DNA of 64,000 nt from Plazaster borealis (Eukaryota > Echinodermata > Asteroidea > Forcipulatida > Labidiasteridae): NCBI GenBank assembly GCA_021014325.1, contig CM037462.1, forward strand, positions 13,312,501 to 13,376,500, given 5' to 3'. The position numbers were made by a program, and so were the translations under genes. How positions within the stretch are numbered: position 1 is the first letter of the stretch; each line of letters opens with the position of its first letter. Positions 1 through 10,551 of this stretch are shown piece after piece. The notes below the pieces were generated by a model. The model had not been told where the DNA came from. It saw nothing but the letters and a program-made list of their open reading frames with translations, and did not search any database.

Positions 1-589
1 GATATTATTATAAAGACCATTAAATCAAAGAAGTAGAGATGGATGGGTCACTCATCAAGGTTGTATGACATCCAAACAACCAATTACACTGCATTGTGCT
101 GAGGGGTAAACAAAAACGGACTAAAAGTAGGATCCAAATTTTTGGAGGGTATGTTGAAACGAAAACATTCTCACCATTTGGTAACCCCTGGAGATATAAA
201 TTTCATGTAGTTTTAAGTATCCAAGTACATCGCTGGTAAAGTGTAGCGTCCAACCTTTTTTCCCCAACAAATGGACAACAGAGAGAGTATGAATTCATGA
301 GAGAATAGGTTTATTTAATTTCTCATCCCTCTTCAATATACATGTACATGATATCCCATTATCATTGAAGGGCTAGATTTTCATTAATAAATAATCCTTT
401 TTCATAGCATCTAAGCTCTAATAAGCAATCTGTACAGACTTCCTTTTCATCTGAGAAGTGCTCAATATTTTATCAATGCAAGGAGCCAGCTGCATTGTGT
501 TTATAATGGCTGATAACCAAATCATGCATTTTATTAGTAAGCGTTTGAAGAGCATTATTACCACGTTACTTCATACCCATTTCATTATA
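1..589. other. Non-coding stretch, no feature recognised
   Basis: AT-rich sequence without a convincing reading frame, repeat end or RNA gene. I see nothing I can name here. Confidence 0.5.
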
Positions 590-591
590 CT

Positions 592-836
592 GCACTGCAA
601 AAACTGGGGTGTTAAAATTGACACCATGGTAGTTGTCACTTATGTTATAGATACCAAAGAGAGAATCAAAATTAACATCACAGGGTGTTAAAATAACATC
701 AATGTAAATGTTTTGGCGGAATTTTGTGTTAATTTAACACCCTGTTGTGTAAATTTTGATTCTCTCTCCGGTATCTAATATCTATATGTGACAACACCGA
801 TGGTGTCAATTTTGACACCCCAGTTTTTGCAATGTG
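592..836. mobile_element. Palindromic MITE, family 'CTGCAAAAACTGGGGTG'
   Basis: The two ends are inverted copies of each other. The left end reads ACTGCAAAAACTGGGGTG and the right end reads CACCCCAGTTTTTGCAATGT. Inside, GATACCAAAGAGAGAATCAAA on the left mirrors GATTCTCTCTCCGGTATC on the right. This is a non-autonomous foldback-type element with no coding capacity. A second, more diverged copy lies at 8436-8596 in an intron of the BBOX1-like gene. Confidence 0.75.
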
Positions 837-838
837 TA

Positions 839-1201
839 CAAGGCCGTAATGTTATGGTTCTTGTAGCTTTGTAGGCATTAGTTAGTAGGCATATAGACAA
901 ACCTTTTGAAGAAAAAAACTAAAGACCAACTAGATCTGCTAAGTTTTTATTGAGTTGGATAGAAATGTACAAATCTACAAGCTCCTTCCCCAGTGCCTAA
1001 AAAACACTTTTCATATATACCTACATAGGGACTTTATAGGTTTTCAACTTCACTTCTATTAAGAAGTTAATCAGGGCAAAGCAATCATGAAACACAGCAG
1101 ATCTGGCATTATAAATCTGTTAGATTAATATTATGTCAATGTTTTAAATTTCGTGTAGTCCGCTGATGTTTTGCTACATTATTGCCAATAGACACAACAT
1201 A
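839..1201. other. Non-coding stretch, no feature recognised
   Basis: AT-rich sequence between two transposable elements. No gene, RNA or repeat is recognised. Confidence 0.4.
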
Positions 1202-1913
1202 TTAAAGGCACTGTACACGTTTGGTAATTACTCAAAATATATATCAGCAAAACTTACTTGGTAACGAGCAACGGGGAGCTGCTGATAGTATAAAACAATG
1301 TGAGAAACGACTCCCTCTGAAGTATAACGTAGTTTTTGAAAAAGAGGTAATTTCTCACTAAAATAATAAAAGACTTCAGGCCTGAAGCCTTTTATTCCTA
1401 TCTGAAAGCACACAAATTTATACAACAAGGCAGGGGCGTCAACCCTGGGGAGGGGGGACAGGGGGTCACGTCCCCCCCCCCCCACTTTTTGAAGGGTGGG
1501 GGACATCATATCAAATGTCCCCCCCCCCCCCCAGTTTTGTTTTAACTCATCTATCCAGCCCGAAACTGCTCGGCAATTTACTCACTGGACCACCCGAAAC
1601 CGCCCGCGATTGGAAACACTTCGTATCCTCGGTTTTACCATCATGGAGCAATAAACTCCATGGTTTTACACACGCTAGCGGGTCACACAAAACAGCCACC
1701 GAAAGAGCGTGATCTGAAGACTGTATGTTTACTTCCGGTGACGCGCTGTCTCATCTACGTAGAGACCGAAATCGATCGACCAGTTACTCACTGGACCGCC
1801 CGAACTAAAGGGACATAAAATAAGTTTGGTGAGAAAATTCAACGACTTCATTTAGAAACTAAAGAGTATTCTGTCATTTGCATTCATACAAAGACATTAT
1901 TTTGTAAACTTTG

Positions 1914-2620
1914 TTAGAAGCATGTGTGAATTCTAATCCTTTCCTTTCTTAGGAAATTTTTGAATGCCTGTTTAAATACTTCTACAATGTTGATTTGGGT
2001 GCACTTTTTCTCTTCATTGAAAACAAGATCGCATCGACATCCCCAAACATTAGTCATTATGGCAACAATAATCATAGAGACAGAGGACATTGGTGTTGAG
2101 AACTCGTGTGCAATCCGTATAAGACAAAAAAGTGACAACCAATAAGTGGTCAACATACAACCAGGGTTGAACCGTAGTCTTGCATTATTATAAACAAATG
2201 CTCAATATAGTTTCTGCGTCAGAATCACAGAGTGGACACTCGACTATTTCTGTGATTTTCATACGAACAAGTTCGTCCCAGGTTGGGAAGATCCTGTGAT
2301 AAAGTCAAAAAATCATATCTTTATCCTTAGCATCTAAAACTAAAAGGAAGTTTTTATGAATTCTACCCCAAACTTTAGTCCAGTTGAAATCTTTAGGAAG
2401 ATTTCAAATCTGAACCCATTTTTCTTGGGCCTTTGGCAGGACTAAATCTCTGGCTATAAGGGTTTTGTAAACAATTTCGGTGGACAGTTTTGAAAATGTC
2501 GCAAAATCCTCTACTCCATTTTTTAATTTTAGCCATCTGCTAGGATGATTACTGGGCCTACATCGGGTCTCTTAAAACAGAACCAGATTGATATTTTCAG
2601 CAAGACGCTTGTTTGTTTGT
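1914..2620 (-). pseudogene. Decayed LINE reverse-transcriptase C-terminal region
   Basis: Translating the minus strand in broken frames gives KVWGRIHKNFLLV, then a motif like FPTWDELVRMKITEIVECPLC, then a tail ending near VFKQAFKNFLRKERIRI. This matches the usual layout of the region after the reverse transcriptase in many non-LTR retrotransposons: a 'linker, CPLC zinc-knuckle, helical tail' segment. Several in-frame stops break it, so it cannot be functional. It lies wholly inside the hAT-like element. Either the LINE inserted into the transposon, or the transposon carried the fragment with it. The LINE clade cannot be fixed by eye. Confidence 0.6.
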
Positions 2621-2700
2621 CTGTTTGTTTGTTTGTTGGGGTGTTTGTTTGTTTGTTTGTTTATTTATTTATTATTTTTTTGTATTTTTTTGGTGCTATG
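2608..2700. repeat. GTTT-rich microsatellite
   Basis: Imperfect tandem GTTT units grading into T-rich sequence. The Cys/Phe-rich frames through it are artefacts of the repeat. Confidence 0.8.
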
Positions 2701-3974
2701 TTTTTTCTGTTTTTTGTTTTGTTCCTTTTACTGCCTTGTATTGTATTTGTTGTTCTTGTATTGTTAAGGTCGAATAGATAACAACAATAATAACAATATT
2801 ATTCCAAACACATGCCAGGATCACAAATCATTAACTTTTTTTCTGAGTTTGCTTAACAGTTTGTTAGTAAAAAATTGTATTTGTTCTGATAGTGTATAAT
2901 TTTAAGTGGAAACATCCTGTACAACTTAGATATCGGCCCACTGTTTTAAGCTTAAGCAGTTGTTTTTAAAATTTGATACATTTTTTTATCTTTGAAATAT
3001 GGTATACAAGAAATATTCATCAAATTTTTATCAACATCCTTCACTTTTCTTTTCATCGCTTAGGCCTGCTGTATTGTTACGCAAAAAGCTGGAAATGTAT
3101 GTTACTGGAAGTGGCCTTAAAAAAAGGATGATAAAACATTCTATCTGAAAATCAAATGATGACAAAAGTGAAAGAACCTATCATAAATGACCACGGACTT
3201 TACAAGTTTCCTGAACCGAAGCAAAATTGTTAATTTTACAATCCATGAGAGTTTATTGTTTTTTGTTCTAAATAGGACACCATCAAAATGAAAATGAGTA
3301 ATTTTGTTTGCATGTCCTCTGCGTATAGCACGAGTTACCGATGTTCGCCGCTGTCCCACGCACAAAAGTAAAAAATTGTCAAAATACTATGAGGATCTAG
3401 CCTTGAATGTTGGTTGTTAAAATACAAAAAATCAAGATTCCAACCAAATTGTTTAATATCTGGAGCATATAGTATGTAAAAAGACACCTTAAAGTGTAGC
3501 ACGAGTCACAGTGGAATTGCCCACACGAATAATAGGCCTATAGCATGTATGTTGGTATTTTATTAGTTTCGCTTGTTCTATCTCTCTCTGAACCAAGTCC
3601 GAGTTTTATATTGTATGTAAATAATAATAGCAAGGAGAGCTTTTCTAGGTCGTTCAAACATGCTAAAACCCAACAGCTTAGGGGGGCTCCGCCCCCTGAT
3701 CCCCCGCCAGGGGCTTCGCCTCTGGACCCCACCAGGGGCCCTTGAGCGGGCCCCTGGACCCCACGCCGTAAATGATCCTGCTGGTCGTCCCCCCCCCCCC
3801 ACGTTTCAAGACGGATTGACGCCCCTGTAACAAGGGCGTTTTTTCTTTCATCATTTTCTTGCAACTTCGATGACCAATTGAGCCCAAATTTTCTCAGGCT
3901 TGTTATTGTATGTTGGGATACACCAAGTGAGAATACTGGTCTTTGACAATACCAAACGTGTTCAGTGCCTTTAA

Positions 3975-4551
3975 AGGAACTGGATCTAGTAGATAGGACT
4001 GGTTTTATGTGATTTTAATTTATAGCATTCATAATCTTAAATTTGCTTTCCATATTAGTTAATTTGGGGCAGGGTCCATCATAATATAAAAGCATGAAGA
4101 AAATCAATTTTTGACCGTGGCCACCCTATGTTTGATTTTTACAGTCCCTTACTTTTAAAATCTTTCTCTTTTTTTCTTCTAATTTGTGGCTCCCGATGAT
4201 TTTCTTTTTAACGGAAGAAAAGTACGAACTAATTCAAAGTTAAAAAAAAACAAACATATCTTCTAAACCGCATGTCATTAATCTGTGTGCCCTCTTGTTA
4301 TAGCTTAGAGCACATGTAAACTTTATTTAGAATTGTGACCCAACTTTGACCTTTACTTCAGTTCAAACAGGAAGCTCTAAAATTAAAAAACATATATTTT
4401 TAAACCACATGTCAAACAGTCATATTTTGGTGCTGTCTTGTAACATTTGACATTATTTGACATTCTATTCAAAAGCATGAGCCCACTTCAGCTTTATGGT
4501 TAGGGTTTTGGCTTATAAGCCAATAGGCACAGTTAGAGTCAAATTGAGGTA
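3975..4551. other. Non-coding stretch downstream of BBOX1-like gene
   Basis: AT-rich, without a gene. The minus strand has AATAAA at 4322-4327, about 430 bases past the BBOX1-like stop codon. It is a possible but unproven polyadenylation signal for that gene. Confidence 0.35.
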
Positions 4552-4635
4552 CACTGAAAGTTTGTGGCATTGTTTTCAGAATGATGTCTTTACTATATGG
4601 CCAAATGGACTATGCTCCAAGCCTGGAGTAGGCCT
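4552..4635 (-). pseudogene. Short fragment of DDE transposase, near-identical to 13638-13721
   Basis: These 84 bases match 13638-13721 with only about two differences. On the minus strand they encode FRLGAWSIWPYSKDIILKTM, part of the region before the catalytic core of the decayed transposase at 13110-13880. Similarity stops sharply at both ends. The fragment lies about 120 bases downstream of the BBOX1-like stop codon, so it is probably in that gene's 3' UTR or just beyond. Confidence 0.7.
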
Positions 4636-4758
4636 AGGTTTAGGGTGTGGTTTAATTGCCACAAATTCAGGGTCAGTTTCAGGGTCTGGATCGTATAGTC
4701 ATAAAATACAACCGGAACAGCTTTGTGTTCGTCCAAAGAACAAACACCTATTGTCTAG

Positions 4759-4919
4759 TTATTCCTGATTTTCGAGCTTCCTCGATAAGACACGCAGTGT
4801 GGAGAAGACCTCGTCCCAATCAAGATATCCTCCCTCAAGGTGGCGCCCTCCAGCCTTTGTCACACGGAAAGAGTTCCGCCCGTGGAGGGTGCGACAGTTG
4901 TTGAAAGCCAAGATATTTC
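4759..4919 (-). CDS. BBOX1: BBOX1-like exon 5 (last iron ligand and stop)
   Basis: Acceptor CTGAAG|GAAAT. Reads NILAFNNCRTLHGRNSF, which carries the third iron ligand (His429) and the neighbouring Arg that usually binds 2-oxoglutarate. The TAA stop is at 4759-4761. The tail LRVLSRKLENQE aligns with LRILRQRVENGN of the vertebrate enzyme. Confidence 0.95.
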
Positions 4920-7900
4920 CTTCAGACAATCAAATTGAAAAACAGTTACAATTATTAGCAGAACTCAAAATCTGCGGTACACAGCGGAAATGTACAGTTA
5001 CCCTCTGCACGTTTATATTTCTGGGCTATTTTTCTTGAAAAGATTGCAAACGTAAGATAATACTATAATTAAGCTCCGATACCATTATTAGGGCGTCAGT
5101 GTTATAGTCAATGACTTTACAGTCAAGTATCGTGTACTGCCGTGTACTACGGTGGCCGAGTAGTACTCGAGTACGAGTACTTGGGCCACCGAGTACGATT
5201 ACTATCGTTGAGTACCGAGTATTCTGGTATCCGAGTTGGTTTTTTGTTTTGTTTTGGGGTGTTGTTGTTTGTTGTTTTGGGGTTTGTTTGTTTGTTTGTT
5301 TGGGGGGGTTTGGGGGGTGGTGTTGTGGTTTTTGTATGTTTGTTTGTTTGATGGGGTGTTTGTTTGTTTGTTTGTGTGTGTTTTTTCTATGATGGCAATG
5401 CTGGCTGGGTTTGTTTGTGTTTTTGGGGGGAGAGGGTCTATGATGGCAATGTTTGCTTATCATAAGAGACAACTTTGATTTCACACTCGTTCGGCAGTGG
5501 TCCCTATCAGCGATGAAGTATGTTCAAATACACTTCTTGTGGTTTGGACATTTCAAATTATAAAACAAAGTGTTGGGGACATTTCCCGGACATGTCCAAA
5601 TTCAAAGGGGAAACTGTTCTTACTTTAGTTCTAGTTCTATGTAGCATGTTTTACAAGGTAAACTATCAGGGTTAAAGTCGTGTGTTTTTTCCGTCATTAA
5701 CATTCTTGTCATACTTCTATAACCTGACCACGGCACAGAACTGTCACAAAACCCACTCACCTTCTTCCAGTTTGTATTTGAGTACATTTTCTGGCTCCAT
5801 CATCATGCTACAGTACTTATTGAGTGCACGATAGATGGGTAACACCAGGTCTACCGGCGCACGTAGCATCGGGTCTCTGCTATGGTCGCTGATTGTGACT
5901 TTTTTTATTTCACCGAGGTCATTCAGTCTATAGGGAAAGATCAAACATTGTGACGAAAAAGGGTTGCCTTTTAATTGTTGGTTGGTTTTGTTTTGTTATG
6001 GTTTGTCTGCTTTGCTCAATATACAATGATAACAATTGTTGTAAGTTTGTTTTGCTTTTTGGGGGAATCAAAGACCTATACGTTCCAAGACCAGGAATAT
6101 GTCTGCTTTATCGCAACAAGCAGTGGTATGAAATGGCAACCCCGTGGTGCAAAATTTCATGGCTATATTGCCCATGCTGCAGAATTGAGTAGATTTTACG
6201 ACCAGTCTTATTCTTAAAACAGAGGTTATAACTCCTGCACGTGATTGCAACGTTCACGATCAATGCTTATCTATACACTATATGGAGCTAATTCGGCCCT
6301 TTTCGAAACCATGACCTGTAGGCTCCGGCTCCGGCTTGGGGCTCCATCAGTAATTTTGAAAATGTACACTTTCAGTACGGGGTTTCAAAGCCTAAAGCCT
6401 GAGCCCAAGCCTAAGCAGAGGTTTCGAAAATGGCCATAATTGTTTAAAGGCACTGAACACGTTTGGAAATTGTCAAAGACCAGTGTTCTCACTTGGTGTA
6501 TCCCAACATATGCATAAAATAACAGCCTGTAAAAATTTGGGCTCAATTGGTCATCGAAGTTGCAAGAAAATGATGAAAGAAAAAACACCCTTGTTGTATA
6601 AATTTGAGTGCTTTCAGATAGGAATAAAAACTTCTTGCAAGAGGTTTTTATTATTTTAGTGAGAAATTACCTCTTTCTCAAAAACTACGTTACTTCAGAG
6701 GGAGTCGTTTCTACAATGTTTTATACTATCAACAGCTCTCCGTTGCTTGTTACCACGTAAGTTTTTATGATAATATTTGTTTTGAGTCATTACCAAACGT
6801 GTACGATACCTTTCAACTTAAAGTAAAGACAGAAATCACAATCTCTTCAGACAACCACAATCTGGGGGACATAAATCTCCTGCCACACCGGAGACACTTC
6901 CAATCGTTGTTGTTCGTAATTCAGACTTACTCAATTGTTGGATGGCGGGCTCGTTGGTGGAATTCACCATAGTAGTCTTTCCCTACATCGAAGAACTCGA
7001 ACGGATAGGTCGACAGCAGATGAAACGCTTCCGGGTCATCTCGTTTCAGATCCAGGGCGACCTTAAAGCCATCAGCGACGACATTCTCTCCACCTTCGCT
7101 CGCCACCTGCTCTATGCAGTGCAGCATTTGTATCTTTGAAATAACAACACAGTAAAATAATTACCTAAAATGTGTTATACAGGATTGGTAGAGCTGACAA
7201 AATAGCCACAGACAGTGTTCATGTATTGTGAGATCAACCATATCAATGAGATATTACAAACCTGTGAAAATGTTGGCTTAATCCGTTGTGTATGTCAGGA
7301 AAAAGAAGTGAAAAACCATGCACATTAATACTTCAGCAACCATGTAAACACATTGCTTGTGACTTCATTTCAGAGGGAAATATTTCACAGAAAGAAAATG
7401 GTTTTAGTATGAACTTCATAAGCTTTCAGACAAAAATTAAACAAGGACGTTTTTTATCCATGCCAATCTTTTGGCAATAATACACAATAAAACCAACACG
7501 TGGGAAAATGTCATACAATGTACCATGTCAAAGGTTCTTTTATAAGAGAAACAACGGTCAAGGTTATTTACTGCAAAGAGCAATGTGATTGTTCGCCCGG
7601 TACTTGACCATTATTTCCACCCAAACCAATTTTGTGGGTCGTCACAAAAGACGAGGACAGCAATTTTATGTTGCCAGTAAGTTGTAACGCCATAGAATAG
7701 GCTATATAGGGTGGTGAGAGTAGCATAAAAACAAATTATTTTTCCCCAAACGCGAAAGTGTCCAATGAATCTTCCACGCGTTGGAAGTTTCTCAAAAACT
7801 AAAAAAAAATTGAAGTTTTTGTTTTTGTTTTCTTAAAACTAAATAATACACTTTTCTTGTATATAGAGATCATGTCTTGATACTCACATCGGGTTCGTTG

Positions 7901-9904
7901 ATGTAGTAAGCCAGGTCGGTGTGTAACGCTAAGGCGTGAGTGGTGTACGCTGCGTTACTTGGATCAATTTTGGCCTTCACCTGAAAAGTTGGTCTGTTTG
8001 GTAAACAAGAAAAATTATGTACTGCATCCCTTTGGAACTCCTTGCCTGGTGCAAGTTTCCCTCCTACAATCTAGACTGTTTTAAGAGGAATGTCAACTCA
8101 TATCTTCATCTTAAATATTTTCTTATTGTAAAGCCCCTTATACCAAGATTTAATTTAAGCGTTGTTTGGGGCGAACATGCATAACAAAAGCTGGATGACA
8201 TCACTTTAATCTGGTACCTCTAATCACTCTATCTCTGATGGGTTTATACGGGGCGTTGAGGGCAATAGGCAACCACTAACAGTAACAGTATAATGAGTTG
8301 GGAGAATTTTGGATATTAAAGGCGCCTCCAGACTACTCAATCCCATGTTCAGAACATCCAATCACTTTTGCCTTCTCCTTTTTTCCACAGACGCCTCCCC
8401 CTATAAGTCAGTCTCATTCACTTTAAAAAAAAACTGCACTGCAAATACTGGGGTATTCTTTCCGGTATTTTTATGTAACAACACTGACATGTTTTTAATT
8501 ATCTCTATTACTATATATCGTAGATGAAATTAACACCGTGTCGATGTTGTGACATATACCAAGAGAATCAATTTACACCCCAGATTTTGCAGTGTAGCCC
8601 TTCTCCAAACCACCCCGTCTCATTTTTGTCATCGTTCATTCATTTCTTTTTCTGACTGCACTCTGCAGCTCTCTTTTCACTGCTATTCCACTTTAAAATG
8701 TAGGCCTATATGTACTTGTATGTGTTGTGTTACTCTCTGCTTGGTCGCCGAAATTTGAGGCCTGAAGAATTTTGTTTGCATTAATACCATGGGTCGTTCT
8801 GGTCGGTAAGCAGTTTGCAACTGCACATTATATTGGTTTCGTAAACAAGAAAAAGAACACGTCTCAAATTGTTCTTCGAAAATACCACTTTTAAGATTTC
8901 CATTATCCAGTGTTGTGATTATGTTAAAAGGACGGCAGTTTAAACACTATCCTCTCTCATTATGTCTGAAACAGAGAATCGGATATTCCTGTATCCTCAA
9001 GAAGTGTGAGAGCAATATGTTAGTCATAATTATAATGGAACCTAAAACATGTCTGTGGACGAGGTTGTCATATACAAATTATTATCATGTTAACATTTGT
9101 TAACATTAGAGTAACATTTCAAGTTACTTACCCGTAATTACACTTCCGAAGGAAAGCCACCCTCTTCCCGATGCGTTCTAACTGGCCAGTCTGTGTAGGA
9201 GTGTTCTTCACGATAGAAACGCCTACAGTTACCAGCTCCTTTAGCCAGTCATGAAGTGTCTGATCGTCTTCAAGTATCGAGGTGAAGTCAAAGTGCTGAA
9301 GATCAACGTCTGCACCCCAGGGCCGGTATTTCACGTTCAAGAGCTGGTCTGCCGTGGAGTTGTCAAAGCGGTACTCTCGTAGCCACTGAGATGGGAACTC
9401 GCTCATATGTCCATCTTCCCAGGTGACTTGAAGGGTACTGCCATCCGGTGATATCTCAAGTGTCTTGGCGATGACATCAACATCCAACGTGTGCGCATAT
9501 GTAAGTCGAGCTAGGGCAACTGGATGGAAGCATTTGGTGCAGCGGCAGTTGTCACGGAGCCAGACGAATGGGTAGACCTGATTGTTGCCATCATCCCAGG
9601 ATACAACGAGCTGCCTTCTCTCCACGTCTAGCTGTACGTCCCTCAGTTGGCGATCATGTATCCCGGGTTGATCGTGTCGACCAAACGGTGCTGGATGGAT
9701 GAAGAACGATGCTGCTGGGGTTGAACAGCCTCTTGCCGAAACCCTTGACATGTTTGTGATGTTTCGGACCGATGGGTTCGTCCGGTTGCACGACGTGCCA
9801 CCTGGCTTCCTGGGTTTAGTCGAAGCACTTCGTAAGACATTTGAAGCTGTATTTATTGGCAACATGCATCTTTCGATGGTCTTATTGAAGAGTTTGCAGA
9901 ACAT
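4759..9904 (-). CDS. BBOX1: Gamma-butyrobetaine dioxygenase (BBOX1-like), complete five-exon gene
   Basis: Non-haem iron, 2-oxoglutarate-dependent hydroxylase that converts gamma-butyrobetaine to carnitine. Exons are 9132-9904, 7888-7993, 6931-7133, 5761-5927 and 4759-4919, with GT-AG introns and matching phases, giving 469 residues. The N-terminal zinc site is present as RDNCRCTKC (Cys120, 122, 125) with His166 in WEDGHMSEF. The catalytic domain has the iron ligands His282 and Asp284 in LHTD and His429 in TLHGR. RHLEGGYLDWDEV near the C-terminus favours BBOX1 over trimethyllysine dioxygenase. The start is ATG 9902-9904, because a stop lies seven codons upstream in frame. About 80 residues precede the usual BBOX start; they are rich in Arg, Ser, Thr and Asn and poor in acids, like a mitochondrial presequence. 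Vertebrate BBOX1 is 387 residues and cytosolic, so this extension is unusual. Confidence 0.93.
5103..5240. repeat. GTACTCG-rich interspersed repeat, copy 1
   Basis: Built from overlapping GTACTCG, CGAGTAC and GAGTACGAGTACTTGGG motifs, so it is rich in small palindromes. Related copies lie at 40561-40755 and 55310-55485. It sits in the last intron of the BBOX1-like gene. Confidence 0.75.
5241..5455. repeat. G/T-rich simple repeat (GTTT and GGGGTTT units)
   Basis: Low-complexity plus strand with runs of GTTT, TTGG and GGGG. The frames through it, rich in Cys, Phe and Gly, are artefacts. Confidence 0.8.
5761..5927 (-). CDS. BBOX1: BBOX1-like exon 4
   Basis: Acceptor CTATAG|ACTG and donor GAAG|GTGAGT. 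Encodes LNDLGEIKKVTISDHSRDP and then PVDLVLPIYRALNKY, equivalent to VERVQPFYAALKEF in vertebrates. Confidence 0.95.
6290..6440. mobile_element. Small MITE with TTTTCGAAACC inverted ends
   Basis: The left end AATTCGGCCCTTTTCGAAAC is inverted at the right as GTTTCGAAAATGGCCATAATT. Inner arms AAGCCTAAAGCCTGAGCCCA and the GGCTCCGGCTTGGGGCTCC side also pair. It ends a few bases before a family-1 MITE. Non-coding. Confidence 0.7.
6444..6815 (+). mobile_element. Family-1 MITE in BBOX1-like intron 4
   Basis: The left end TTAAAGGCACTGAACACG is intact; the right end is slightly eroded (GTACGATACCTTTCAA). The centre is the palindrome CTTCTTGCAAGAGG near 6631-6644. In this orientation it carries the acceptor-like GTGCTTTCAG, but the usual donor-like site has mutated to CCACGTAAGT. 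It is antisense to the host gene. Confidence 0.85.
6931..7133 (-). CDS. BBOX1: BBOX1-like exon 3
   Basis: Acceptor AAAG|ATAC and donor TTGA|GTAAGT. Starts IQMLHCIEQV, equivalent to QLLHCIKQT in the vertebrate enzyme, and continues with VADGFKVALDLKRDDPEAF in the double-stranded beta-helix core. Confidence 0.95.
7240..7480. mobile_element. MITE fragment, family with TTTCAGAGGGAAATATTTCAC
   Basis: Inverted relative of sequences at 18290-18662 and 21503-21690 in the aldo-keto reductase introns. Shared blocks include TGACTTCATTTCAGAGGGAA, ATGAACTTCATAAGCTTTCAG and AAACAAGG. It is non-coding and its boundaries are approximate. Confidence 0.55.
7888..7993 (-). CDS. BBOX1: BBOX1-like exon 2 (iron-binding HxD)
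   Basis: Acceptor ACAG|ACC and donor GAT|GTGAGT. Reads PTFQVKAKIDPSNAAYTT, then LALHTDLAYY with the iron ligands His and Asp. In vertebrate BBOX1 the same stretch contains VQDKIDANNVAYTT. Confidence 0.95.
8000..9131. other. BBOX1-like intron 1 (between exons 1 and 2)
   Basis: AT-rich intron. It holds one recognisable MITE (8436-8596); I see no exon or other element in the remainder. Confidence 0.5.
8436..8596. mobile_element. Palindromic MITE, family 'CTGCAAAAACTGGGGTG', copy 2
   Basis: The left end CACTGCAAATACTGGGGT pairs with the right end ACACCCCAGATTTTGCAGTG. Shorter and more diverged than 592-836. Confidence 0.7.
9132..9904 (-). CDS. BBOX1: BBOX1-like exon 1 (start, zinc-binding domain)
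   Basis: Encodes residues 1-257 plus two bases of codon 258. It holds the presequence-like extension, the CxCxxC...H zinc site and the start of the dioxygenase domain, ending in FLRKCNYG. The donor is GG|GTAAGT. The exon is unusually long compared with the other four. Confidence 0.93.
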
Positions 9905-10551
9905 TTTCAAGTCTGATGATGACTATTCAGTATACCACACAGGATCCACAAAGCCACACGCCAGTTCAAACCGACCATCAAATCCTGTTGGTCACAAATG
10001 TGATCGACCGGTTGATCATTTCTAAACTCACATTGACCGCGATCGTACAATCCATGTGCACTATCGACAAAGACCGTACTATTCACAAAGGTTTTATTAT
10101 ATCGTGTTTTTTCATTGACAGGTCAGAGTCCATTGACAATATGCAAAGTCTACTAGGTCCTTTTGGTTGGTAAGCAGTTTGCAACAGCTAATTCTATTTT
10201 CTCAGAATATGAAGGTACGGGACTCAGCTAGCATATTTTAGATAACTTTAGATAATTAGGAATAAAACAAATTTTACTAAACCACTGAAACATGGGGCCA
10301 TGGTATTGAGCAAAGTTGATTCAGTATACTCACCTCAATACTATGACTGTGCACTAATTAATTAACCACTTCTATTTTTCCTAGATAATATGTCTGCACA
10401 CCACCTAGATGTCTTGTGTTTTATTGAAGATGATCTGAAGTCTTGTTTTCTTGTAATGTAATACACCAGGGTGCACATTCATGTACGTAGCAAGGTTGTA
10501 CACAGTCAGTACATCCCCAGTGAGTCATGTGAGTAGCCCAATACAATACAC
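9905..10551. other. Upstream region of BBOX1-like gene
   Basis: Non-coding DNA upstream of the BBOX1-like start (the gene reads leftward). No TATA box or other promoter element can be called with confidence. Any 5' UTR and promoter should lie here. Confidence 0.4.

Larger units (their letters stand above)
1431..3827. mobile_element. hAT-like DNA transposon, non-autonomous, 2.4 kb
   Basis: Terminal inverted repeats CAGGGGCGTCAACCC (left) and GGATTGACGCCCCTG (right) bound the insertion. The flanking 8 bases are CAACAAGG on the left and TAACAAGG on the right, so 7 of 8 match. Starting with CAGGG and having an 8-bp target duplication are hallmarks of the hAT superfamily. Both subterminal regions carry long C runs and GC-rich inverted motifs such as GGGGGGCTCCGCCCCC. 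No hAT transposase frame is visible. The interior instead holds a decayed LINE fragment (1914-2620), a GTTT-rich microsatellite (2608-2700) and unassigned AT-rich DNA (2820-3500). A related 5' end lies at 12242-12610. Confidence 0.85.
1202..3974 (-). mobile_element. Family-1 MITE split by a nested hAT-like insertion
   Basis: The left half is 1202-1430 and the right half is 3828-3974. The ends are inverted copies: TTAAAGGCACTGTACACG on the left and GTTCAGTGCCTTTAA on the right. Joined across the insertion, they match uninterrupted copies elsewhere, for example 25004-25373. The centre of the left half keeps the palindrome CTTCAGGCCTGAAG near 1374-1387. The 2.4 kb between the halves is a later insertion, described separately. 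The element is non-coding; short ORFs in it recur in every copy and are not genes. Confidence 0.85.

Noticed and set aside
5111..5484. Cys/Phe/Gly-rich and His/Asn/Thr-rich frames on both strands
   Set aside because: Artefacts of the GTTT/GGGGTTT simple repeat.
4759..9904. Alternative identity as trimethyllysine dioxygenase (TMLHE)
   Set aside because: The RHLEGGYLDWDEV C-terminal region and the KAKIDPSNAAYTT block follow BBOX1, not TMLHE. The N-terminal extension alone is not decisive.
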